Positions 47,955 through 56,060 of a stretch of 64,000 bases of DNA are shown here, one piece after another. How positions within the stretch are numbered: position 1 is the stretch's first letter; each line of letters starts with the position of its first letter. The DNA lies in contig NZ_JAKGSB010000003.1 in NCBI RefSeq assembly GCF_021568905.1, forward strand, positions 124,001 through 188,000, read 5' to 3'. The notes under the pieces are model-generated. The model was given only the letters and a program-made list of their open reading frames with translations, did no database searches and had not been told where the DNA came from. The position numbers and the translations under genes are program-made. The stretch comes from Zavarzinia marina (GTDB lineage Bacteria > Pseudomonadota > Alphaproteobacteria > Zavarziniales > Zavarziniaceae).

Positions 47955-48719
47955 GTGGCGGTGCATGTCGAGACCAAGGGGCCGGTGACCACCATCATTC
48001 TGTCGCGGCCGCACGCCCGCAACGCGGTCGACCGGCCGACGGCGGAAGCCCTCGCCGACGCCTTCCGCGCCTTCGACGCCGACGACGACGCGCATGTCGC
48101 CGTGCTCTGGGGCGACCACGGAAATTTCTGCGCCGGCGCCGACCTGAAGGCCATCGCGTCGGGCGAGAACGTCAATCGGACAGAGCCCGACGGCGACGGC
48201 CCCATGGGCCCGACGCGCCTCGAACTCTCCAAGCCGGTGATCGCCGCGATCGCCGGCCATGCCGTTGCCGGCGGTCTCGAACTCGCGATCTGGGCCGACA
48301 TGCGCGTCGCCGAGGAAGACGCGATCCTCGGCGTCTTCTGCCGGCGCTTCGGCGTGCCGCTGATCGACGGCGGCACCGTGCGCCTGCCGCGCATCATCGG
48401 CCAGGGCCGTGCCCTCGACCTGATCATCACCGGGCGCGCCGTCTCCGCCGCCGAGGCGCTTTCCATGGGTCTCGTCAATCGCGTCGTGCCCAAGGGCGAG
48501 GCGCGGGCGGCGGCCGAGGCGTTGGCGGCGGAGATCGCGGCCCTGCCGCAGGCGTGCCTGCGCTTCGATCGCCGCTCCGCCTACGAGCAATGGAACCTCT
48601 CCCTCGACAGCGCCCTGCAGAACGAATTCTACCTCGGCATCCAGTCGCTCGAAGTGGCGGCCGAAGGCGTCGGGCGTTTCATCGAGGGCGCGGGCCGGGG
48701 CGGCGCCAAGGTCGAATGA
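47955..48719 (+). CDS. Crotonase/enoyl-CoA hydratase-family protein
   Basis: A 254-residue crotonase fold with both oxyanion-hole motifs (NFCAGADLKAI and AGHAVAGGLELA). The first catalytic Glu (GGLEL, position of rat E144) is present, but the position of the second (rat E164, normally PE) is Cys/Arg in ILGVFCRRFG, so it may not be a hydratase and could be an isomerase, hydrolase or other crotonase. The GTG at 47955 follows AAGGAGGTGCGTC. It sits alone 7 bases before ccmA, with no obvious role in cytochrome c assembly. Confidence 0.85.
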   Translation: MAVHVETKGPVTTIILSRPHARNAVDRPTAEALADAFRAFDADDDAHVAVLWGDHGNFCAGADLKAIASGENVNRTEPDGDGPMGPTRLELSKPVIAAIAGHAVAGGLELAIWADMRVAEEDAILGVFCRRFGVPLIDGGTVRLPRIIGQGRALDLIITGRAVSAAEALSMGLVNRVVPKGEARAAAEALAAEIAALPQACLRFDRRSAYEQWNLSLDSALQNEFYLGIQSLEVAAEGVGRFIEGAGRGGAKVE

Positions 48720-48726
48720 TCCCTCC

Positions 48727-49338
48727 ATGCTGGCGGCATCCGGTCTCGGCATCATCCGTGGCGAGCGGCCCGTCTTCACCGATCTCGACCTGACGGTCGG
48801 GCTCGGCGAGGCGGTGGTGCTGCGCGGCCCGAACGGCGCCGGCAAATCGACCCTGCTGCGGCTCTTCGCCGGACTGCTCGCGCCCAGCATCGGCCGCGTC
48901 ACCTGGGACGGCGCCGCCATTGCCGACGACCGCGAGGCACATGGCCGGCGCCTGCGCTATGCCGGTCATGGCGACGCCCTGAAATTCGCCCTGACCGCCC
49001 GTCAGAATCTCGCCTTCTGGGCCCGCTTCGAGGGCACGCCCGTCGGTGCCGTCGACGGCGCGCTCGATCGTTTCGGCCTCGGCGCGCTCGCCGACCTGCC
49101 GGCCGGCATTCTCTCCGCCGGGCAGAAGCGCCGTCTCGGGCTGGCCCGGCTGGCGCTCGCGCCGCGCGCGCTCTGGCTTCTCGACGAGCCGACGGTCAGT
49201 CTCGATGCCGCCTCGATCGAGATCCTGGGAGGGCTGATCTGGGATCATCGCGCCGCCGGCGGCATGGTCGTGCTCGCCACCCACGACGGCCTCGATCTGC
49301 CCGGCGCCCGGGTGTTCACGCTGGAGCCGGCGGCATGA
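48727..49338 (+). CDS. ccmA: Haem exporter ATPase CcmA
   Basis: A 203-residue ABC ATPase: Walker A GPNGAGKST (about 34-42), signature LSAGQKRRLGLARL (about 129), Walker B LWLLDEPTVSLD. Works with CcmB, CcmC and CcmD to release holo-CcmE for cytochrome c maturation. First of nine ccm genes in order A-B-C-D-E-F-G-H-I. Confidence 0.93.
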   Translation: MLAASGLGIIRGERPVFTDLDLTVGLGEAVVLRGPNGAGKSTLLRLFAGLLAPSIGRVTWDGAAIADDREAHGRRLRYAGHGDALKFALTARQNLAFWARFEGTPVGAVDGALDRFGLGALADLPAGILSAGQKRRLGLARLALAPRALWLLDEPTVSLDAASIEILGGLIWDHRAAGGMVVLATHDGLDLPGARVFTLEPAA

Positions 49339-49359
49339 TCGCGCGCGGCATCGACACTC

Positions 49360-49408
49360 TCCTCACCCCAACCCTCTCCCCCCTGGCGGGGGGCGAGGGG
49401 GGGTGGGG
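49360..49408. repeat. GC-rich intergenic repeat (CCTCACCCCAACCCTCTCCC type)
   Basis: A pyrimidine-rich left arm (CCCCAACCCTCTCCCCCC) with a GGGGGGCGAGGGGGGGTGGGG right arm, an imperfect hairpin of a type that is scattered widely between genes in many proteobacterial genomes. It lies in the 145-base gap between ccmA and ccmB, where the operon is otherwise tightly packed. Confidence 0.6.
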
Positions 49409-49426
49409 CACCATCCCATCCACGAT

Positions 49427-49454
49427 CGTCATCCCGGCCTTCGCCGGGATGACG
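49427..49454. repeat. REP-like palindrome CGTCATCCCGGC...
   Basis: CGTCATCCCGGC (49427-49438) and GCCGGGATGACG (49443-49454) form a 12-bp hairpin with a 4-base loop. Related copies are at 3577-3606 and, as a nested pair, at 59039-59124. Confidence 0.75.
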
Positions 49455-49483
49455 CGTATGGGTGAGGGGCAGGGGGCGTCGTC

Positions 49484-50149
49484 ATGAACGCCTTTCTCGC
49501 CGTGCTGCGCCGGGACCTTCGCCTCGCCTTCGCGCAGGGCGGATCGGTCGGGCTCGTGGTCGGCTTCTTCGTCATTGCCGCGACCCTCTTCCCTCTCGCC
49601 TCGGGGCCGGAGCGGGCGGAACTGGCGCGCGTGGCGCCGGCGGTGATCTGGATCGGGGCGCTGCTGGCGACCCTGCTCTCCCTCGACCGGATGTTCCAGG
49701 CGGATCTCGAGGACGGCAGCCTCGACCTGCTGCTGGCCGGGGGGGCGCCGTCCTCCCTCGTGGTGCTGGCGAAATGTCTGGCGCATTGGCTGTCGACCGG
49801 CCTGCCGCTGGTCATCGTGTCGCCGCTTTTGTCGCTTCTCCTCGGGCTCGACGGGGCGGGCACGATCATGCTGGGCAAGACCCTGCTGCTCGGCACGCCC
49901 ACCCTATCGCTGATCGGCGCGGTGGGCGCCGGGCTCACGGTCGGGGTGCGGCGCGCGGGCATCCTGATCGCGGTCCTGGTGCTGCCGCTCTATGTGCCGG
50001 TGCTGATCTTCGGGGCAGGCGCCGTCGATCTCGCCATGCTGGGGCTCGATACCGGGCCCAGTCTGGCGCTGCTCGGGGCCGTGCTGCTGGTCAGCCTGCC
50101 GGTCGGAACCCTCGGCGCGGCTGCGGCACTTCGCCTTGCGGCACTCTAG
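49484..50149 (+). CDS. ccmB: Haem exporter permease CcmB
   Basis: A 221-residue membrane protein with six hydrophobic helices and the CcmB start FLAVLRRDLRLAFAQGG and LDRMFQADLEDGSLDLLL. Partner of CcmA. Separated from ccmA by 145 bases holding two repetitive hairpins. ATG at 49484 follows GGGGCAGGGGGCGTCGTC. Confidence 0.93.
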   Translation: MNAFLAVLRRDLRLAFAQGGSVGLVVGFFVIAATLFPLASGPERAELARVAPAVIWIGALLATLLSLDRMFQADLEDGSLDLLLAGGAPSSLVVLAKCLAHWLSTGLPLVIVSPLLSLLLGLDGAGTIMLGKTLLLGTPTLSLIGAVGAGLTVGVRRAGILIAVLVLPLYVPVLIFGAGAVDLAMLGLDTGPSLALLGAVLLVSLPVGTLGAAAALRLAAL

Positions 50150-50197
50150 AATGATTTCGATCATATTGTTCCGCGCGATGCTGAGCGATAAACCTTC

Positions 50198-50929
50198 ATG
50201 ATGCTGACGCGCCTCGCGAACCCGACCCGCTTCATGCGCCTTGCCGACCGGCTTCTGCCGTGGCTCGCGGCGGCGACCGTGCTCGCCTTTGCCGCCGGCC
50301 TCGTCTGGGGGCTGGGCTTCGCGCCGCCCGACTATCAGCAGGGCGATACGGTGCGCATCATGTTCGTCCATGTGCCGGCCGCCTGGCTCGCCATGTTCGG
50401 CTATTCCTTCATGGCGGTGGCGAGTTTCGTCGCATTGGTCTGGAAACATCCGCTGGCCGATGTCGCGGCCAAGGCGGCGGCGCCGCTGGGCGCCGGCTTC
50501 TGCCTGATCGCGCTGATCACCGGCTCCCTCTGGGGCGAACCGATGTGGGGGACCTGGTGGGTGTGGGACGCACGGCTCACCTCCATGCTCGTCCTGTTCT
50601 TCCTCTATGTCGGCTATATCGCGCTCTGGTCCGCGATCGACGAGCCGGAGCGCGCGGCCCGGGCCGCCGCCATCCTCGCCCTGGTCGGCGCGGTCAATGT
50701 GCCGATCGTGAAATTCTCGGTCGACTGGTGGTCCACCCTGCATCAGCCGGCCTCGGTGATCCGCATGGACGGGCCGACCATCGATGCCTCTATCCTGTGG
50801 CCGCTGGCGATCAACGCGCTCGCCTTCCAGCTCTATTTCGTCACCGTGCTGCTGTGGCGCATGAAGGCGGAATTGATCGGCCGGCGCATCCGGGCGCTGA
50901 CGCTCGGCATCGCCGCGCGGGAAGCCTGA
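50198..50929 (+). CDS. ccmC: Haem handling protein CcmC
   Basis: A 243-residue membrane protein with six helices and the tryptophan-rich WWD motif GTWWVWDARLTS (about 118-129). Flanking histidines (IMFVHVPAAW and TLHQPASV) bind haem. Loads haem onto CcmE. ATG at 50198. Confidence 0.95.
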   Translation: MMLTRLANPTRFMRLADRLLPWLAAATVLAFAAGLVWGLGFAPPDYQQGDTVRIMFVHVPAAWLAMFGYSFMAVASFVALVWKHPLADVAAKAAAPLGAGFCLIALITGSLWGEPMWGTWWVWDARLTSMLVLFFLYVGYIALWSAIDEPERAARAAAILALVGAVNVPIVKFSVDWWSTLHQPASVIRMDGPTIDASILWPLAINALAFQLYFVTVLLWRMKAELIGRRIRALTLGIAAREA

Positions 50930-50932
50930 GCC

Positions 50933-51127
50933 ATGGACGACCTCGCGCAGTTCCTCGCCATGGGCGGTTATGCCGCATACGTCTGGCCCGCCTTCGGCAC
51001 CACCTTCCTCGTCGTGATCGGGCTTGCCGTCGCATCCTGGCGCCGTCTGAAGAGCGCGGAAGCGCGGCTCGCCCTTCTGGAACATTCGCGGCCGGCGCGC
51101 CGCGCCCGGCCGAGGACCGCCGCATGA
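50933..51127 (+). CDS. ccmD: Haem exporter small subunit CcmD
   Basis: A 64-residue protein with a single membrane helix (about 17-37; YVWPAFGTTFLVVIGLAV) preceded by GGYAAYVW, the CcmD pattern, and a basic tail. Stabilises CcmC-CcmE. 3-base gap from ccmC and overlaps ccmE by 4 bases. Confidence 0.9.
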   Translation: MDDLAQFLAMGGYAAYVWPAFGTTFLVVIGLAVASWRRLKSAEARLALLEHSRPARRARPRTAA

Positions 51128-51615
51128 CACCCAGAAAGCGCCGCCGCCTGATGATCGGCATCGCCGGGCTCGCCTGCCTCGGGGCCGCCGCCGGGCTCGT
51201 GCTGTCGTCGCTCGGCGATCAGCTCGTGTTCTTCCTGTCGCCGACCGAGATCGTCGAAAAGGCGCCGCCGCCGACCCAGCGCATCAGGATCGGCGGTCTG
51301 GTGGAGCAGGGCTCCGTCGTGCGCAGCGACGACGGCACCACCGTCGCCTTCAACATCACCGACCTCGCGACCAGCGTCCATGTCACCTATCGCGGCATAT
51401 TGCCGGCGCTGTTCCGCGAAGGTCAGGGCGTGGTCGCCGAAGGCCACCGCCAGCCCGACGGCACGGTGAAGGCCGCCGAAGTGCTGGCCAAGCACGACGA
51501 GACCTATATGCCGAAGGAAGTGGTCGAGTCCCTGAAGGCATCCGGCCGCTGGCAGGAGGGCGATCCCCTGCCGAGCGCGCCGCATCCCGGCACCGAAGCC
51601 GCGGTCACCCGATGA
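51124..51615 (+). CDS. ccmE: Periplasmic haem chaperone CcmE
   Basis: A 163-residue membrane-anchored protein: N-terminal helix (about 9-30), an OB-fold domain and the haem-binding H124 in LAKHDETYMP (with Y128). Carries haem from CcmC to CcmF/H. The start at 51124 overlaps ccmD (ATGA), and its end overlaps ccmF. Confidence 0.93.
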   Translation: MTPRKRRRLMIGIAGLACLGAAAGLVLSSLGDQLVFFLSPTEIVEKAPPPTQRIRIGGLVEQGSVVRSDDGTTVAFNITDLATSVHVTYRGILPALFREGQGVVAEGHRQPDGTVKAAEVLAKHDETYMPKEVVESLKASGRWQEGDPLPSAPHPGTEAAVTR

Positions 51616-53591
51616 GCGGCAGCCCCGGCATCGCCGAATTCGGCCATTTCGCCCTGATCCTCGCCTTCTGCGTGGCGCTGGTGCAGGGCATCGTGCCGCT
51701 GGCCGGCGCGGCCCGGGGCCATGTCCCGTCGATCCGCCTGGGCGATCATGCCGCCGTCCTCCAGTTCCTTCTGGTGGCGGCCGCCTTCGCCGCCCTGGTC
51801 CATGCCTATGTGACCTCGGACTTCTCGGTCCTCAACGTCTTCGAGAATTCCCATTCGAAGAAGCCGATGCTCTACAAGGTGACCGGCGTCTGGGGCAATC
51901 ACGAGGGATCGCTCCTGCTCTGGGCCCTGATGCTGACGATGTTCGGCGCCATGGTCGCCGTCTTCGGGCGCAATCTGCCCGAGACGTTCCGCGCCCGCGT
52001 GCTGTCGGTGCAGGGGCTGGTCGGCGTCGGCTTCATCGCCTTCATGCTCTTCACCTCCAATCCCTTCGCGCGCATCGATCCGGCACCGCTGGAAGGCAAC
52101 GGCCTGAACCCGATCCTCCAGGATCCCGGCCTCGCCTTTCATCCGCCCTTCCTCTATGCCGGTTATGTCGGCATTTCGATCGCCTTCTCCTTCGCCGTCG
52201 CCGCCCTGATCGAGGGGCGCGTGCCGCCCTCCTGGGCGCGCTGGGTGCGGCCCTGGACGCTCGCCGCCTGGGCCATGCTGACCATCGGCATCACCGGCGG
52301 TTCCTATTGGGCCTATTACGAACTCGGCTGGGGCGGCTTCTGGTTCTGGGACCCGGTCGAGAATGCCTCGCTCATGCCCTGGCTGGCGGCGACCGCGCTG
52401 CTCCATTCCGCCATCGTGGTCGAGAAGCGCGACACCTTGAAGAGCTGGACCATCCTGCTCGCCATCATCGCCTTCTCGCTCTCGCTGCTCGGCACCTTCC
52501 TGGTCCGTTCCGGCGTGCTGACCTCGGTCCATGCCTTCGCTTCCGATCCGACGCGGGGCTTCTTCATCCTGATCTTCCTGCTGGCGGTGACCGGCGGCGC
52601 CCTGGCGCTCTATGCCGTCCGCGCGCCCGCCCTGAAGCCCGGCGGCATGTTCCAGACCGTCAGCCGCGAAGGCGCGCTGGTCCTGAACAATCTCCTCCTG
52701 GCCACCGCGACGGCGACCGTGCTCCTCGGCACGCTCTATCCCCTGATCCTCGATGCCCTCGGCGGGGCCAAGGTCTCGGTCGGGCCGCCCTATTACAATT
52801 CGACCTTCATGCCCCTGATGGTGCCGCTGATGGTGGCGCTCGCCATCGGGCCGCTGCTGCCGTGGAAGCGGGGCGACCTGTTGGGCGTGCTCGGCCGGCT
52901 GAAATTCATCGCGCTCGCCTCGGCCGTCGGGGGCCTGCTCGTCTTCTGGCTGACCGTCGATGCCCCGCTGCTGCCGGTGCTCGCCTTCATCGTCGCCTTC
53001 TTCCTGGCGGGTTCGGTGGTGGTCGAGGTGCTGGAACGCGTGCAGTTCAGAAAGCGCGGCGTCCCGGGCGCGTTGCGCCGTCTGGTCGCGCTGCCGCGCG
53101 GCGCCGTCGGCATGTCGCTGGCCCATATGGGGCTTGCCGTCTCGATCTTCGGCATCGCGGCGGCGAGCGGCTTCGCCGAGGAACATCTCGGCATCATGAA
53201 AGAGGGCGACACGGTCGAGATCGCGGGCTGGTCCCTGACCTTCGAGGGGGTCGAGGACGTGCCGGGTCCCAACTATACGGCGACGCGCGGGCGCTTCGAG
53301 GTCGCGGGCCTTGGCCCCATGTTCCCCGAGACGCGGCGTTTCGAGAGCCCGCCAATGGAGACGACGGAGGCGGCGATCCACCCCACGATCCTCGGCGATC
53401 TCTATGTCGTCGTCGGCGAGAAGACGGGGCCGGGCCATGCCGTCCGCATCTATTGGAAGCCCTTCGTCATGTGGATCTGGGCCGGCGGCCTGATGATGGC
53501 GGCGGGCGGCTTCTTCTCCCTCTCCGACCGGCGGCTGCGGGTCGGCGCGCCGGTGCGCCGCGCGGCGCCACGCCCCCAGGCGGCCGAATAG
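51612..53591 (+). CDS. ccmF: Haem lyase subunit CcmF
   Basis: A 659-residue membrane protein with about 14-15 helices. The WWD domain GGFWFWDPVENASLMPW lies at about 238-254, and haem-ligand histidines are nearby (WGNHEGSLLLW; ALLHSA). Attaches haem to apocytochromes together with CcmH. 4-base overlap with ccmE. Confidence 0.95.
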   Translation: MSGSPGIAEFGHFALILAFCVALVQGIVPLAGAARGHVPSIRLGDHAAVLQFLLVAAAFAALVHAYVTSDFSVLNVFENSHSKKPMLYKVTGVWGNHEGSLLLWALMLTMFGAMVAVFGRNLPETFRARVLSVQGLVGVGFIAFMLFTSNPFARIDPAPLEGNGLNPILQDPGLAFHPPFLYAGYVGISIAFSFAVAALIEGRVPPSWARWVRPWTLAAWAMLTIGITGGSYWAYYELGWGGFWFWDPVENASLMPWLAATALLHSAIVVEKRDTLKSWTILLAIIAFSLSLLGTFLVRSGVLTSVHAFASDPTRGFFILIFLLAVTGGALALYAVRAPALKPGGMFQTVSREGALVLNNLLLATATATVLLGTLYPLILDALGGAKVSVGPPYYNSTFMPLMVPLMVALAIGPLLPWKRGDLLGVLGRLKFIALASAVGGLLVFWLTVDAPLLPVLAFIVAFFLAGSVVVEVLERVQFRKRGVPGALRRLVALPRGAVGMSLAHMGLAVSIFGIAAASGFAEEHLGIMKEGDTVEIAGWSLTFEGVEDVPGPNYTATRGRFEVAGLGPMFPETRRFESPPMETTEAAIHPTILGDLYVVVGEKTGPGHAVRIYWKPFVMWIWAGGLMMAAGGFFSLSDRRLRVGAPVRRAAPRPQAAE

Positions 53592-53598
53592 GGACGTC

Positions 53599-54138
53599 AT
53601 GCGCAACTATCGCTTCCTCATCGCGGCCCTGCCGCTGGCGGTCATGATCGGTCTCGGCAGCATGTTCTACGAGCGGCTGGGCAAGGATCCGTCCGAACTG
53701 CCCTCCGCCCTGATCGGCAAGCCGGTGCCCGCGTTCGAACTGCCGGGTCTCGACGACGGCAAGGGGCTGTCCGCCGACGATCTGCGCAACGGCCCGGTGA
53801 CGGTGGTCAATGTCTTCGCCTCCTGGTGCGCGCCCTGCCGGATCGAGCATCCGCTGCTGACGGCGCTGACCAAGGTGCCGGGCATCCGCATCGTCGGCAT
53901 GGCCTATAAGGACGAGCCGGCGGCCACGCGTGGCTTTCTCGAGCAATTGGGTAACCCTTATGAGCGCATCGGCGTCGATCAGGCGGGCCGGGTGGCGATC
54001 GACTGGGGCGTCTACGGCGTGCCCGAGACCTATCTCGTCTCCACCGACGGCCAGATCATGTGGAAGCACGTCGGCCCCCTGACCGAGGACGTGATCCGCA
54101 ACGACATGCTGCCGCTGGCCGAGAGGCTGATGAAATGA
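53599..54138 (+). CDS. ccmG: Thiol:disulfide oxidoreductase CcmG (DsbE)
   Basis: A 179-residue thioredoxin-like protein with an N-terminal membrane anchor (about 5-22) and active site WCAPC (C77, C80). The cis-proline GVYGVPETYLV and the central insert GMAYKDEP are CcmG features. Reduces the haem-binding CxxCH cysteines of apocytochrome c. It overlaps ccmH (ATGA). Confidence 0.94.
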   Translation: MRNYRFLIAALPLAVMIGLGSMFYERLGKDPSELPSALIGKPVPAFELPGLDDGKGLSADDLRNGPVTVVNVFASWCAPCRIEHPLLTALTKVPGIRIVGMAYKDEPAATRGFLEQLGNPYERIGVDQAGRVAIDWGVYGVPETYLVSTDGQIMWKHVGPLTEDVIRNDMLPLAERLMK

Positions 54139-54602
54139 TGCGCCTGGCGGGCTTCCTCCTCGCGCTCATGCTCGGCATGGGCCCGGCGCTGGCGATCGGT
54201 GTCGACGAGCCCATGGCCGATCCGGCGATGGAAGCGAAGGCGCGGGAGATTTCGCGCGGGCTTCGCTGTCTCGTCTGCCAGAACCAGTCGATCGAGGATT
54301 CCAACGCGCCCTTGGCCGCCGATCTTCGCCGCATCGTGCGCGAACGCCTGGCGGCCGGCGACGACGAGGCGGCGATCCAGGCCTATCTGGTCGATCGCTA
54401 CGGCGAATGGGTATTGCTGCGCCCGCCGTTCGAGCCGTCGACCTGGGCGCTCTGGCTCGGGCCCTTCGTGGTGCTGGGCGCGGGCCTCGCCATCGTCCTG
54501 TGGCGCCGCCGCGGGCCGGCCCCGGCGGAAGCCGTGGCACGACCCCTCGACGCCGACGAGAAGAAACGCCTCGACGAATTGCTGCGGGAGGACCGGGGGT
54601 GA
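54135..54602 (+). CDS. ccmH: Cytochrome c maturation protein CcmH
   Basis: A 155-residue protein with a signal peptide (1-20), the redox motif LRCLVCQN (C45, C48), a three-helix domain and a C-terminal membrane helix (about 104-123). It is the short CcmH form; the TPR part is the separate ccmI. Starts at 54135, overlapping the ccmG stop, with a second ATG directly after. Confidence 0.93.
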   Translation: MMRLAGFLLALMLGMGPALAIGVDEPMADPAMEAKAREISRGLRCLVCQNQSIEDSNAPLAADLRRIVRERLAAGDDEAAIQAYLVDRYGEWVLLRPPFEPSTWALWLGPFVVLGAGLAIVLWRRRGPAPAEAVARPLDADEKKRLDELLREDRG

Positions 54603-55690
54603 CCTTTGCCCTCTTCGCCCTGCTCGCGGCCGCCGTCGCGATCGTCCTGCTGCGCCCCCTGCTCAAGGCGGGTCCGGCGCGGGATCAGGCCGCCGCCGAA
54701 CGCGCCGTCTATCGCGCGCAGTTGCAGGAACTGGCGGCTGAACAGGAAAGCGGCGCCATCGCCCCCGCCGAGGCCGAGGGCGCGCGCCTGGAGATTCAGC
54801 GCCGTCTCCTGAAGGTGGGGGAGGGGGCGGCAACCCGTGCCAAGCCGTCCCTGGTGCTGGCGCTCGCGGTCGCGCTGGGCGTGCCCGCCGCCGCCGCGCT
54901 GATCTATGACCGCATGGGTGCCGGCGGCCTGCCGGACCAGCCCCTGGCCGAGCGGGTGACCGATGCCGGCAGTGCCGCCGAGACCGACAAGCTGGTCGAT
55001 GCCCTCGAAAAGCGCCTGGCCGAGGCGCCGGACGATCCGCGCGGCTGGGCCCTCATGGCGCGCGTCCGCGCCTCGGAAGGCCGCCTGATCGACGCGGCCG
55101 AGGCTTACGAGAAAGTGGCGGCCCTGGTGCCCCAATCGGTCGAGGCCCGCCTGGGCGCCGCCGAACTGCGCATCGCGGCGGCCCAGGGGCAGGTCACGCC
55201 CGAAGTGCGAAAACTGGTGACCGAGGCCCAGGGCCTTCAGCCCGACGATCCGGGGGTTCGCCATTTCGCCGCCTATGTCCGCTTCGCCGATGGCGACAAG
55301 GCGGGGGCGGCGGCGGCGTGGCGCGCCGTCCTGGCCGACCTGAAAACCGACGATCCCTTGCGCCCGGCGGTCGAGGCCGGCTTGAAGGCGGCGGGCGAAC
55401 CCGTGCCCGAAGCGCCCGGCCCCAGCGCCGCCGACATCGAGGCGGCGGGCGAGATGAGCGCCGACGACCGGAAAGCCATGATCGAGGGCATGGTGGCGCG
55501 TCTCGCGGAGCGGCTGGAACGCGAGCCGGGGGATGTCGATGGCTGGTTGCGTCTCGCCCGCGCTTATGAGGTGATGGGGCGCGGGCCGGACGCGGTCGCG
55601 GCCTGGGAGAAGGCCGCCGCGCTCCGCCCCGACGATGCCGCCATCGCCGAAGGCCTGGCGGCCGCCCGTGCCCGCTTTCCCGCGCCGTGA
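54599..55690 (+). CDS. ccmI: Cytochrome c maturation TPR protein CcmI
   Basis: A 363-residue protein: two N-terminal membrane helices (about 3-20 and 82-100) flanking a cytoplasmic loop, then periplasmic TPR repeats (DDPRGWALMARV about 145; GDVDGWLRLARAYEVMG about 310). Holds apocytochromes for haem ligation. The GTG at 54599 overlaps the ccmH stop by 4 bases. Last gene of the operon. Confidence 0.9.
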   Translation: MTFALFALLAAAVAIVLLRPLLKAGPARDQAAAERAVYRAQLQELAAEQESGAIAPAEAEGARLEIQRRLLKVGEGAATRAKPSLVLALAVALGVPAAAALIYDRMGAGGLPDQPLAERVTDAGSAAETDKLVDALEKRLAEAPDDPRGWALMARVRASEGRLIDAAEAYEKVAALVPQSVEARLGAAELRIAAAQGQVTPEVRKLVTEAQGLQPDDPGVRHFAAYVRFADGDKAGAAAAWRAVLADLKTDDPLRPAVEAGLKAAGEPVPEAPGPSAADIEAAGEMSADDRKAMIEGMVARLAERLEREPGDVDGWLRLARAYEVMGRGPDAVAAWEKAAALRPDDAAIAEGLAAARARFPAP

Positions 55691-55699
55691 TTCTGCCTG

Positions 55700-55714
55700 T
55701 TAAGCGATCCTTAA
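55700..55714. promoter_or_regulatory. Perfect CtrA box TTAA-N7-TTAA
   Basis: TTAAGCGATCCTTAA matches the CtrA consensus exactly, 26 bases upstream of the ATG at 55741. With the box at -35, transcription would begin at or very near the ATG. Confidence 0.65.
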
Positions 55715-55740
55715 GGGAGGGGGCGTAAAGCTCCACCACC

Positions 55741-56004
55741 ATGGACATCAAGCCGAGCCCCGCCATCCTCTCCGCGCTCGCCTCCCTCCAGCAGGGCGGC
55801 ACGGGGCCGCGTCCGCCCGTCGGCGCACAGCAGGGCACGGCTGTCCAGACGGTGGAGGCGGTGCCGCCGGTCACGCGCGGCGGCGTCGATATCCGCATCG
55901 GCGGCGACAGCGGCGCCCAGGCCGCGCCCCGGCGCGAGGCGCCGGGCACGGCACCCCGCCCGCTCCAGCCCGGTCTCGGCCGCCTGATCGACCTCTCGGT
56001 CTGA
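55741..56004 (+). CDS. Small protein of unknown function behind a CtrA box
   Basis: An 87-residue ORF that I do not recognise. It is Pro/Gly/Ala-rich with few hydrophobic stretches, no signal peptide and no membrane segment; the start is MDIKPSPAILSALASLQQ (a possible helix) and the end PGLGRLIDLSV (a possible strand). The GGGAGGGGG tract is 18 bases upstream, too far for a normal ribosome-binding site, so the mRNA may be leaderless. The perfect CtrA box at 55700-55714 argues that it is a real gene and part of the motility or cell-cycle regulon. It lies between ccmI and the NUDIX gene. Confidence 0.65.
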   Translation: MDIKPSPAILSALASLQQGGTGPRPPVGAQQGTAVQTVEAVPPVTRGGVDIRIGGDSGAQAAPRREAPGTAPRPLQPGLGRLIDLSV

Positions 56005-56060
56005 CGGGCGCGCCCGACAGGGCTTGCCACGGCGCCCAACCGGCGCCGACAATCCCCGCC

